Positions 1 to 4,939 of a DNA stretch of 12,449 nucleotides are shown piece by piece. The stretch covers positions 1-12,449 of the forward strand of contig JBJOQE010000058.1 of the NCBI GenBank assembly GCA_046050105.1, read 5' to 3'. The position numbers and the translations under genes are program-made. The notes under the pieces are model-generated. The model worked only from the letters and a program-made list of their open reading frames with translations. It had not been told where the DNA came from and did no database searches. Source of the DNA: JAYQPD01 sp046050105 (lineage in GTDB: Bacteria; Patescibacteriota; Minisyncoccia; Phycocordibacterales; UBA918). Every line of letters begins with the position of its first letter. The stretch's first letter is position 1.

Positions 1-39
1 CGATACTAACCATATAGTAGTAAATAACAATTTAAAGCT

Positions 40-513
40 ATGACCACCACAGACCGTTCAACATTATTCCTCGCTTTCGCCTTCGGCGTTGGTATTATGG
101 GCCTCCTCGCGTTTGCAATGCCAAGCACGGCATCAGCGCATAACGGACTCAAAGGTGCGAACCATCATGCATCTTCTACTAAATCTGTTGACCTTACCTG
201 TATGCAGACGGCAGTTGGCGTTCGCGAAACAGCAGTGGGCGCAGCATACGACAAGCACACCACCGCAATGAAGGCAGCGCTTACCGACCGAAAGGCAGCT
301 CTTAATACTGCGTGGGGCATCACCGACGCTAAGGCTCGCAACTCTGCAGTGAAGGCGGCATGGATGGAGTTCCGCAAAGACCGCATGGCTTCACGCAAGA
401 CCATGTCCGGAGAAAAGAAGAGCGCGTGGGCAACATTCAAGACAACAGCAAAGACGAGCTGCAAAACCACCCTTCCTAAGGAAGAAGGAGAATCAAACGA
501 CTCAGACGTATAG
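40..513 (+). CDS. Secreted alanine/lysine-rich helical protein of unknown function, two cysteines
   Basis: This is a 157-residue protein that I do not recognise at family level. Residues 1-33 form a typical Sec signal peptide: a hydrophobic stretch at about 9-26 followed by an Ala-x-Ala site (TASA) before HNG. The mature part is rich in Ala, Lys, Thr and Arg and looks strongly helical at about 55-140. It holds exactly two cysteines, C54 and C141, one at each end of the predicted helical stretch, so an intramolecular disulfide is plausible after export. The last ten residues are acidic. No Shine-Dalgarno precedes the ATG. TATAGT at 13-18 or TAAATA at 21-26 could serve as a -10 box, but the window edge hides any -35. 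The gene is monocistronic, closed by the hairpin at 527-566. Similar small secreted alanine-rich proteins are common in Parcubacteria; the function is unknown. The coding call is firm because of the signal peptide and composition. Confidence 0.8.
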   Translation: MTTTDRSTLFLAFAFGVGIMGLLAFAMPSTASAHNGLKGANHHASSTKSVDLTCMQTAVGVRETAVGAAYDKHTTAMKAALTDRKAALNTAWGITDAKARNSAVKAAWMEFRKDRMASRKTMSGEKKSAWATFKTTAKTSCKTTLPKEEGESNDSDV

Positions 514-526
514 TCACTCTGGTGAC

Positions 527-566
527 GCACGAAAAAATCCTGGTCCATACCAGGATTTTTTCGTGC
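527..566 (+). terminator. Hairpin terminator after the secreted protein gene, bidirectional in form
   Basis: A perfect 17-base inverted repeat (527-543 with 550-566) surrounds a 6-base loop. The arms carry A6 on the left and T6 on the right, so the hairpin could stop transcription from either strand. It lies 13 bases after the stop of the secreted protein gene and just before the truB promoter region. Confidence 0.85.
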
Positions 567-574
567 ACTTAAGG

Positions 575-580
575 TACAGT
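575..580 (+). promoter_or_regulatory. Putative -10 box (TACAGT) of truB
   Basis: TACAGT ends 7 bases before the truB ATG. A start site at the usual distance would fall on or next to the A of the ATG, giving a leaderless mRNA. No good -35 is visible at 16-18 bases upstream, where the preceding terminator arm lies. Support comes mainly from the same arrangement at nine other genes here. Confidence 0.45.
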
Positions 581-587
581 CATAGCT

Positions 588-1400
588 ATGCAACGCTACG
601 CAGTTATCGAAAAGCACGTGGGGGAAACTCCCCTTGAAGCAATTGAAGTGTGGCGCGTACGTACCGGCATCGCGCAGAGTGTGCCTTTAGCCTATGCCGG
701 CCGGCTCGACCCAATGGCATCGGGTAAGCTTCTGGTACTCATGGGTGATGAATGTAAACGCCAAACGGCATACCACGGGTTTGATAAAGAGTATCGCGTA
801 GAAGTGCTTCTTGGTGCCCGCACAGACACCGGCGACATTTTAGGCATGGCAGAGCTTGCTCCGCCGCATCCCCCCATGACGAACCAAACCATCAAAGATG
901 CGGTGCGAGGACTCCTGGGTACCCATACCTTTAAGTATCCGCGATTCTCTGCGCGCACGGTGCGCGGCATCCCTCTTCACGAGCTCACCTTAAAGGGTGA
1001 AATCGCCGATGCCGACATCCCCACCTACCAAGGAATCGTGAAGCGCATCTCGTGTAACATCATACGTGAAGTGTCAGCAAAAGATGTACATGCCTACATC
1101 CAAGAACGCATCAGGCGGATACCTATAGTGACTGACCCACGGAAACACCTCGGTGCCGATTTCCGCCGCGGTATCATTATGCCCCGCTGGGACGAGCTTC
1201 TCCTTGCACACACCGAACCCTTCACGATCGTCACCATAGTCGCTACGGTATCCTCGGGCACCTATATGCGCACCCTTGCGGAAGCACTTGGCGAACGCCT
1301 CGGCTCTTTTGGCCTCGCCTACTCCATACACCGCACACGCATCGGCACCTACCGCAAACTCCCCTTTGGCTATGGGCTGTGGACACGGTGGTTCACATAG
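588..1400 (+). CDS. truB: tRNA pseudouridine(55) synthase TruB
   Basis: TruB converts uridine 55 in the T-loop of tRNAs to pseudouridine in the cytoplasm. The 270-residue product carries the family's catalytic motif as YAGRLDPMASG, with the nucleophilic aspartate at D41. It is followed by KEYRVEVLLGARTDTGD (about 76-92), which matches the conserved (K)xYxxxxxLGxxTDTxD block of TruB. Further family blocks are FSARTVRGIPLHEL (about 119-132) and SSGTYMRTLAEALG near residue 225. The N-terminal KPxGxTS loop of typical TruB is degenerate here (EKHVGETP), and there is no room for a C-terminal PUA domain, so this is a short, divergent member. The start is fixed by the fit of the N-terminus to the family and by the -10-like TACAGT 7 bases upstream; no Shine-Dalgarno is present. 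It runs convergently with the secreted protein gene at 1432-1902. Confidence 0.9.
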   Translation: MQRYAVIEKHVGETPLEAIEVWRVRTGIAQSVPLAYAGRLDPMASGKLLVLMGDECKRQTAYHGFDKEYRVEVLLGARTDTGDILGMAELAPPHPPMTNQTIKDAVRGLLGTHTFKYPRFSARTVRGIPLHELTLKGEIADADIPTYQGIVKRISCNIIREVSAKDVHAYIQERIRRIPIVTDPRKHLGADFRRGIIMPRWDELLLAHTEPFTIVTIVATVSSGTYMRTLAEALGERLGSFGLAYSIHRTRIGTYRKLPFGYGLWTRWFT

Positions 1401-1426
1401 AAAAAAGCCGGGGCAAGTCCGGCTTT
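1401..1426 (-). terminator. Terminator between convergent truB and secreted-protein gene
   Basis: An 8-base perfect stem (1404-1411 with 1419-1426) surrounds a 7-base loop. Read on the minus strand it is followed by an uninterrupted T run, making it a good terminator for the gene ending at 1432. On the plus strand only three T's follow, so it would stop truB transcripts less efficiently. Confidence 0.75.
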
Positions 1427-1431
1427 GAAGT

Positions 1432-1902
1432 TTAACAATTGGTGCCATCCACGTTCGTTCGAACTACCCAACGAGCTCCGTTTTTGATTGGCACTGCCTG
1501 CGCAGACTGTGTCGAGTCGCGCGCATCAAGTATGAGATGCACATCCTGTGAGTCCACGATAACCACAACGTACGCGTAACACGAATCCGTTGCCGCAATA
1601 CTGTACGAATACACCTTTTGTATACGAATAGTATGTTCAACAGTAAGCGGTGCACAACGCGCCAGAGCCAAGATCTCAGCACGCGCACTACCTTCCGTGA
1701 GGTACGTAAGTGCAACGTGCACATCGCCAGGTTCAGCACACAGATACGACGGGAGATTTTTTACCTGCACACCATCCCCTGTCTGTATCGCCTCTCTAAG
1801 GACGGTTGGAAAATCCTGATACGGCAGCGGGGCTAATTCTGCCCATGCTGTGCTCGAGCCCAATACCCACAACAAGCTCATCCCAAAAAAGTGTTTCTTC
1901 AT
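1432..1902 (-). CDS. Secreted protein of unknown function, four cysteines
   Basis: This 156-residue protein has a classical signal peptide: MKKHFF, a hydrophobic core at about 7-18, and cleavage after AWA at about residue 21. The mature part is mixed alpha/beta in appearance and contains four cysteines (C55, C83, C108 and the C-terminal residue C156), consistent with two disulfides in an exported protein. I recognise no domain. The start is well supported: AGAGGAGA on the minus strand (1909-1916) lies 6 bases before the ATG, a strong Shine-Dalgarno. A promoter with TAGACA, a 17-base spacer and CATAGT lies just upstream at 1927-1955. The gene is therefore leadered, unlike most genes in this window. 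It is monocistronic and closed by the hairpin at 1401-1426. A client relationship with the DsbA-like protein at 11467 is possible but only inferred. Confidence 0.82.
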   Translation of the reverse strand: MKKHFFGMSLLWVLGSSTAWAELAPLPYQDFPTVLREAIQTGDGVQVKNLPSYLCAEPGDVHVALTYLTEGSARAEILALARCAPLTVEHTIRIQKVYSYSIAATDSCYAYVVVIVDSQDVHLILDARDSTQSAQAVPIKNGARWVVRTNVDGTNC

Positions 1903-1926
1903 CTGGACTCTCCTCTTCTAGTTGGC

Positions 1927-1955
1927 ACTATGACACATTTGTTTACACATGTCTA
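1927..1955 (-). promoter_or_regulatory. Sigma70-type promoter of the four-cysteine secreted protein gene
   Basis: On the minus strand TAGACA (1950-1955) is separated by exactly 17 bases from CATAGT (1927-1932). A transcript starting about 7 bases downstream would carry a leader of roughly 20 bases including the Shine-Dalgarno at 1909-1916. It lies back to back with the cold-shock gene promoter at 1968-1996. Confidence 0.6.
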
Positions 1956-1967
1956 CTTGCCAGGCAG

Positions 1968-1996
1968 TTGACCCTAAAGAGCGGGCGTGGTAGGAT
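1968..1996 (+). promoter_or_regulatory. Sigma70-type promoter of the cold-shock-domain gene
   Basis: TTGACC (1968-1973), a 17-base spacer and TAGGAT (1991-1996) form a good promoter. The expected start near 2003 leaves a leader of about 90 bases before the ATG at 2093. This is long for the window and recalls the extended leaders of cold-shock mRNAs. Confidence 0.65.
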
Positions 1997-2092
1997 TTTG
2001 GCATCAAAACGCTTTCTGCCGTGGTAGTGAGGTCGGACTTCTCCGCTAAAGATGGTTTTGAGGTTAGCAGTATTCCAATTCGAACAAATCCA

Positions 2093-2290
2093 ATGAAAGG
2101 ATCAATCGTCCGCCTCACAGACCGAGGCTTCGGCTTTATCAAGCCGGATGGTGCCGAGAAAGATGTCTTCTTCCACGCGAAGGAGCTCGTCGGCGTCATG
2201 TTTGACGAGCTTCGCGAAGGTGATGTAGTCTCATTCGAGATTGCAGACTCTCCAAAGGGCCAGTCAGCAGTGAAGGTCAGCCGCGCATAA
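2093..2290 (+). CDS. Cold-shock-domain nucleic-acid-binding protein
   Basis: This is a 65-residue single-domain cold-shock protein, a cytoplasmic single-stranded RNA/DNA binder that in other bacteria melts mRNA structure. It begins MKGSIVRLTDRGFGFI. RNP1 is RGFGFI (about 11-16) and RNP2 is DVFFH (about 24-28), followed by the usual LREGDVVSFEI strand near 40-50 and a C-terminal SAVKVSRA. The length is normal for Csp. An in-frame GTG at 2021 would add 24 residues that do not fit the family, so the ATG at 2093 is chosen. There is no Shine-Dalgarno directly before this ATG. The promoter at 1968-1996 implies a leader of about 90 bases, which could act in temperature-dependent translation as in cspA, though I see no diagnostic cold box. 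A terminator follows at 2305-2336. Confidence 0.9.
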   Translation: MKGSIVRLTDRGFGFIKPDGAEKDVFFHAKELVGVMFDELREGDVVSFEIADSPKGQSAVKVSRA

Positions 2291-2304
2291 GCGCAAGGCA
2301 CATA

Positions 2305-2336
2305 GAAACCGCCCCTCCTCACGGAGGGGCGGTTTC
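2305..2336 (+). terminator. Terminator of the cold-shock-domain gene
   Basis: A perfect 14-base GC-rich inverted repeat (2305-2318 with 2323-2336) surrounds a 4-base loop, 14 bases after the stop. The T-rich tail is short. The -35 box of the rpmG promoter begins 2 bases after the stem. Confidence 0.85.
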
Positions 2337-2338
2337 AT

Positions 2339-2367
2339 TTGACTGTCTTATATTTACCTGCTATTCT
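2339..2367 (+). promoter_or_regulatory. Promoter of rpmG, leaderless arrangement
   Basis: TTGACT (2339-2344), a 17-base spacer and TATTCT (2362-2367) make one of the best promoters in the window. Only 9 bases separate the -10 box from the rpmG ATG at 2377, so the transcript would start within a few bases of the start codon with no room for a Shine-Dalgarno. Confidence 0.75.
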
Positions 2368-2376
2368 AGGTTCACT

Positions 2377-2550
2377 ATGTCACAGGATAGACTCATAAAG
2401 TTGGTATCAGAAGGCGACGGAAAAGGCGTAGGCAAGGGCCACACCTACTACTCGTTCAAGAACCGCAAGACCCTCGCCGCCACCAAGCTTTCGATGAAGA
2501 AATTCAACCCGATTGCCAAGAAGCATACCGTCTACAAAGAAAAGAAGTAG
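2377..2550 (+). CDS. rpmG: 50S ribosomal protein L33 (bL33), cysteine-free form
   Basis: This is a 57-residue basic protein of the large ribosomal subunit. The C-terminal half carries the L33 signature: the KLSMKKFNPIAKKHTVYKEK stretch corresponds to the family pattern KKFdPvxrKHvxYKExK. The central YYSFKNRK matches the usual YxTxKNkrn block. It has no cysteines, so it is the zinc-free version of L33. The N-terminus (MSQDRLIKLVSEGDGKGVGKGH) is somewhat longer in its Gly/Lys loop than E. coli L33. The ATG at 2377 is fixed by homology and by the promoter 9 bases upstream; no Shine-Dalgarno is present. It is monocistronic, with its own promoter and terminator. Confidence 0.92.
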   Translation: MSQDRLIKLVSEGDGKGVGKGHTYYSFKNRKTLAATKLSMKKFNPIAKKHTVYKEKK

Positions 2551-2555
2551 CACAC

Positions 2556-2590
2556 AGAAAATCCCCATCATTCGATGGGGATTTTCTTTT
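2556..2590 (+). terminator. Terminator of rpmG
   Basis: A perfect 13-base stem (2556-2568 with 2575-2587) around a 6-base loop, ending in a T-rich run, starts 6 bases after the rpmG stop. Confidence 0.9.
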
Positions 2591-2660
2591 ATTCGAAATG
2601 ACTCTGTATTTTCCCACGCTCCTAGCTTCAATATCGCATCGGTTTCGAGGAGAAAAGGAG

Positions 2661-2723
2661 ATGAAAAGGTGTAGATTGATCTACGATGAATGTCTTGCGG
2701 CGCACCCAACTAAGAAAATGTAG
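2661..2723 (+). CDS. Possible 20-aa microprotein with a strong Shine-Dalgarno
   Basis: A very short ORF starts at ATG 2661 and ends at TAG 2721-2723. It encodes a 20-residue basic peptide with two cysteines (C4 and C11). GAGGAG lies at 2648-2653, about 7 bases before the ATG, with a second AAGGAG directly abutting it. This purine-rich start is unusual in a window where most genes lack any Shine-Dalgarno. I see no convincing promoter (AT-rich hexamers occur around 2615-2635) and no homologue that I recognise. It sits between the rpmG terminator and the end of the convergent aldolase gene. It may be a real small protein, a leader peptide or chance. Confidence 0.25.
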   Translation: MKRCRLIYDECLAAHPTKKM

Positions 2724-2734
2724 TGGTGGTTGGG

Positions 2735-3757
2735 CTAGGAGAGCTCTTTCTCCATTTTGGACTCATACTTCCCCTGTGCCGCGAGCGAGTTCATCTTGAG
2801 GCGATGGAGGAGCACTTTCTGTGCCTTTTCAACATTTTCTGTCTTCCCCTTCCATGCAGCGAGCACTGGCTCTTCAATGGCGCGAGAGTAAGAGAACGTA
2901 ATTGGCCATGGCTGTGTGCCGCGGGAGGCAACGGCCTGGAGGTTTTCCGTAGCACGCACTGGGGTCTGCCCACCTGAAAGGAACACAATGCCAGGCACGT
3001 CATACGGTACCGCCATACGGAGTGTGCGTAACGTTGCATCAGCAACTTCTTCTGGAGGTGTTTGTCGCTTTGCACTATCACCTGCGAGGACCATACTGGT
3101 CTTGAGCACCACGGCTTTCAAGTCAACTTTATACTCACGAAGTGTAGCAAAGAGTATTTGAAGCGCGCGCGCTGTCACCTCTTCCGAGCGGTTGGTGTCG
3201 TGGTCTCCGTGCATGAGCACTTCAGGCTCAACCATAGGCACAATACCCTCCTTTTGGCAGATAGAAGCGTAGCGGGCAAGTATCATCGCGTTCATGACCA
3301 TCACCGCTTCAGTTGGTGTGGTAGGAGAAATAGGTACCGTTGCGCGCCATTTTGCAAAGTATGCACCAAGGTTTGCGTATTCCCACATGCGCTCATCAAG
3401 CTCATCAAGACCTTGAGAGATTTTTTCTCCCGGAAATTCTTCAATATCAACGAGTCCTTTATCTACCTTGATGCCAGGCATGATGCCACGAGCAGCGAGT
3501 ACGTCTGGGAACGGCACGCCGTCGTCGGTTGAATTGCGCATCGAAGCATCATAGAAGATGACGCCAGAAAGATACTTTTCGATACCAGGCGCTGTAAAAA
3601 GCACTTGGCGGTACACCCGGCGCATCTCTGCAGTTTCATCAACAAGCACCGCCGCAAGGCGCTCGTTCATCGTCGAGACACTTTCATCAGCAGCAAGGAT
3701 TCCCTTTCCTTTCTGCATCATGTAACGAGCTTGTTCGTACAAATGAGCGTGGTCCAT
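2735..3757 (-). CDS. Fructose-bisphosphate aldolase, class I
   Basis: This Schiff-base aldolase cleaves fructose-1,6-bisphosphate to dihydroxyacetone phosphate and glyceraldehyde-3-phosphate in glycolysis, or the reverse, in the cytoplasm. From the ATG at 3757 it has 340 residues, near the usual length for the eukaryote-like class I family. Recognisable active-site blocks are GKGILAADES (about 17-26, D24), GIKVDKG (K97), AKWR (K136), MVEPEVL with GDHD (about 175-187), and VVLKTSM with the likely Schiff-base lysine at K219. SGGQTP follows in the phosphate-binding region, and NSLAAQGKYE matches the family's C-terminal end. An in-frame start at 3799 would add 14 residues, but TACACT (3765-3770, minus) ends 7 bases before the ATG at 3757, so the shorter form is preferred and probably leaderless. 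No Shine-Dalgarno is present. No clear terminator follows the stop. Confidence 0.92.
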   Translation of the reverse strand: MDHAHLYEQARYMMQKGKGILAADESVSTMNERLAAVLVDETAEMRRVYRQVLFTAPGIEKYLSGVIFYDASMRNSTDDGVPFPDVLAARGIMPGIKVDKGLVDIEEFPGEKISQGLDELDERMWEYANLGAYFAKWRATVPISPTTPTEAVMVMNAMILARYASICQKEGIVPMVEPEVLMHGDHDTNRSEEVTARALQILFATLREYKVDLKAVVLKTSMVLAGDSAKRQTPPEEVADATLRTLRMAVPYDVPGIVFLSGGQTPVRATENLQAVASRGTQPWPITFSYSRAIEEPVLAAWKGKTENVEKAQKVLLHRLKMNSLAAQGKYESKMEKELS

Positions 3758-3764
3758 TACCACT

Positions 3765-3770
3765 AGTGTA
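3765..3770 (-). promoter_or_regulatory. Putative -10 box (TACACT) of the aldolase gene
   Basis: TACACT on the minus strand ends 7 bases before the ATG at 3757, giving a leaderless arrangement. No convincing -35 is visible at 17 bases. Confidence 0.45.
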
Positions 3771-3820
3771 CATGTACTTGAGAAATTTCTTTCATGCACA
3801 CTGTGGAAAGCAATTCGTTC

Positions 3821-4021
3821 GTCTGCTTCATTTTCAAAACCGTTATCTCCGTCCCAGCGGACGGAGCACTATACTCGACGGCCGGTCATGCTGTGGCGCG
3901 TCAGTATTTCAAGCAACTGTAGGCTGCTATTAAAAACAAGTACTCCAGATGTCCTTCGCGCCTAAAGATACGGCATGCTCCGGCTGCGGCCGTCTCCGTA
4001 AGTCTTGAAAATGATGCAGAC
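3821..4021. repeat. 201-base element closed by 20-base inverted arms with nested complementarity; candidate structured RNA
   Basis: The arms 3821-3840 and 4002-4021 are inverted copies matching at 18 of 20 positions. Inside them, further complementary segments are properly nested: 3877-3884 with 3987-3994 (8 bases, GC-rich), 3887-3891 with 3973-3977, 3895-3900 with 3957-3962 (6 bases), and 3903-3908 with 3939-3944 (one GU pair). A separate local hairpin (3847-3854 with 3859-3866, 8 perfect bases, 4-base loop) branches from the left side. This could be a rod-like noncoding RNA or an inverted-repeat mobile remnant. No hallmark of tmRNA, RNase P RNA, SRP RNA or tRNA was found, and neither strand gives a clear promoter. 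No convincing ORF covers it. Confidence 0.5.
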
Positions 4022-4239
4022 TCACTTCCCTGGAATTTCTTTTGCTCGTCTACGAGCGAGTAATGTAGGTCAGTTGTCATTTACAAGCATCTGCAGACGA
4101 AAAGCCGGTTTTTTGAGTAGTGCAACGAAGCAAAAATTTTCGTCGAAGCCAGAGAAATATGCTGGGAGCATATTTCTCGAAAATGCACTTTGAGTGCATT
4201 TTTCAACGAGCGCTGGCGAGCGAATGGTTGAAAATGATG
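4005..4239. repeat. Hairpin cluster between two exact 12-base direct repeats
   Basis: TTGAAAATGATG occurs at 4005-4016 and 4228-4239, with weaker similarity continuing after each copy. Between them lie several inverted repeats: 4044-4049 with 4052-4057; 4096-4103 with 4137-4144; a perfect 12-base stem with GGG loop (4152-4163 with 4167-4178); and a perfect 10-base stem with TTG loop (4180-4189 with 4193-4202). A further stem, 4197-4207 with 4227-4236 (one bulge), encloses a small GC hairpin, and its left arm overlaps the right arm of the preceding stem, so the two folds are mutually exclusive. No gene is convincing here. It could be regulatory RNA, a repeat-element remnant or a recombination-prone intergenic array. 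Confidence 0.5.
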
Positions 4240-4266
4240 ACTGACCTGCCAATTACGAGCGGACTG

Positions 4267-4575
4267 CTACTGCAACTCGTACGTCTGCCCGTAGTTTATG
4301 GGAACGTAACGCACTACATCGATGCGCACGTCATTTTCAAAATATTTTTTTGCGGAAAGTTCGCGCATCAGCGCTTCGTTTGAATCAACCACAGGGTAGC
4401 GCCCGTACTCATCGTAGTAGTGCTCGAGTGCTTTTCCGAGTTCCGACACCACCACCGTTCTTCGCTCCTCTTTCGTCACGAGACGAATATGAGTCTTCAT
4501 GTACCACAACAGTGCGAATACGAGAGCAAACGCAATAATGAGAAGTATTCCCGCAACGATTCTTTTTCTGTGCAT
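4267..4575 (-). CDS. Membrane-anchored pseudopilin-like protein of unknown role
   Basis: With start at 4575 the protein has 102 residues. Residues about 6-26 form one hydrophobic membrane segment after a short basic N-terminus (MHRKR). An extracellular-type domain follows, with a pattern resembling the core of type II secretion pseudopilins: ELGKALEHYYDEYGRYPV at about 45-62, like the LxxALxxYxxxxGxYP of GspG-type proteins. The prepilin peptidase motif (GFTLxE) is absent, so it is unlikely to be processed as a pilin and may simply be anchored. Upstream in-frame ATGs at 4584 and 4587 are possible. The start at 4575 is preferred because an extended -10 box (TGC-TATGAT, 4583-4591, minus) ends 7 bases before it and there is no Shine-Dalgarno. 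An ORF start at 4626 would read through the neighbour's terminator. Confidence 0.65.
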   Translation of the reverse strand: MHRKRIVAGILLIIAFALVFALLWYMKTHIRLVTKEERRTVVVSELGKALEHYYDEYGRYPVVDSNEALMRELSAKKYFENDVRIDVVRYVPINYGQTYELQ

Positions 4576-4582
4576 GTCTAAC

Positions 4583-4591
4583 ATCATAGCA
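4583..4591 (-). promoter_or_regulatory. Extended -10 promoter of the pseudopilin-like gene
   Basis: On the minus strand TGC precedes TATGAT, an extended -10 (TGn) box. It ends 7 bases before the ATG at 4575, again a leaderless arrangement. It lies just downstream of the T-tract of the terminator at 4596-4623. Confidence 0.55.
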
Positions 4592-4595
4592 AATA

Positions 4596-4623
4596 TAAAA
4601 ACCAGCGCAGGTAATGCGCTGGT
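4596..4623 (-). terminator. Terminator of the 47-aa gene / ABC exporter unit
   Basis: A perfect 9-base stem (4601-4609 with 4615-4623) around a 5-base loop is followed on the minus strand by a run of T's. It overlaps the first base of the 47-aa gene's stop codon, so it directly closes that minus-strand unit. Confidence 0.8.
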
Positions 4624-4766
4624 CATTTCTTTTGATTCGGCGATTTCACTGAGTCTTTGCTTGCCGGCGCTGCCTTTCGAGTGTCCCGCGGCACGCTGAT
4701 GATTTCAGCTTCATCGAGTGCTATTTTCAGTCTGGTGACTTTGCAAAGTGTTGCGAATTTCGGCAT
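4623..4766 (-). CDS. Small basic protein of 47 residues, unknown function
   Basis: ATG at 4764-4766 opens a 47-codon ORF ending in TGA, directly followed by an intrinsic terminator. AAGGAGAG on the minus strand (4771-4778) is a strong Shine-Dalgarno at proper distance. The product is basic, begins MPKFATLCKVTRLKIAL, has one cysteine (C8) and a Lys/Ser/Pro-rich, probably disordered tail. It has no signal peptide or membrane segment. It lies 173 bases downstream of the ABC-2 permease with no terminator between, so it could be the third gene of that transcript; a weak promoter (TTGCCT, 17 bases, TAAGTT) is also visible upstream. Function unknown. Shine-Dalgarno plus terminator make a real gene likely despite its size. 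Confidence 0.6.
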   Translation of the reverse strand: MPKFATLCKVTRLKIALDEAEIISVPRDTRKAAPASKDSVKSPNQKK

Positions 4767-4939
4767 AGAACTCTCCTTCCTGCTGTCAACTTAACAAAAC
4801 GCCAAATATAAGGCAAGGACTGCGTGAGATGCCTCAGATTCGCGAAACCAAGGAATAAAAATGCGAGGCGTACATACAAGTATGATGAGAGATTTTATAA
4901 TGATGGTGGCAAAGAAAATGAGATATATCACACTGTCTG

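Noticed and set aside
165..617. 150-residue minus-strand open frame opposite the secreted protein gene
   Set aside because: It is antisense to a gene with a clear signal peptide, crosses the terminator hairpin and truB start, and shows no family features.
2074..2092. ATTCGAAC resembling a tRNA T-loop in the cold-shock leader
   Set aside because: No flanking T-stem, anticodon arm or acceptor stem can be drawn around it.
2021..2092. Longer cold-shock protein starting at GTG 2021
   Set aside because: The added 24 residues do not belong to the compact cold-shock domain, and the ATG at 2093 gives the exact family N-terminus.
2407..2709. 100-residue minus-strand open frame across rpmG
   Set aside because: It covers the L33 gene and its perfect terminator antisense and has no recognisable features.
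3758..4266. Possible tmRNA, RNase P RNA, SRP RNA or tRNA in the gene-free stretch
   Set aside because: None of the conserved cores (tmRNA TTCGAC start and ACCA end, RNase P P4 motifs, SRP GGAAGCAG-type loop, tRNA T-arm) was found on either strand.
4005..4383. Short plus-strand open frames in the hairpin region (about 62 and 87 residues)
   Set aside because: They run through perfect inverted repeats, lack ribosome-binding sites or promoters, and the second one overlaps the pseudopilin-like gene.
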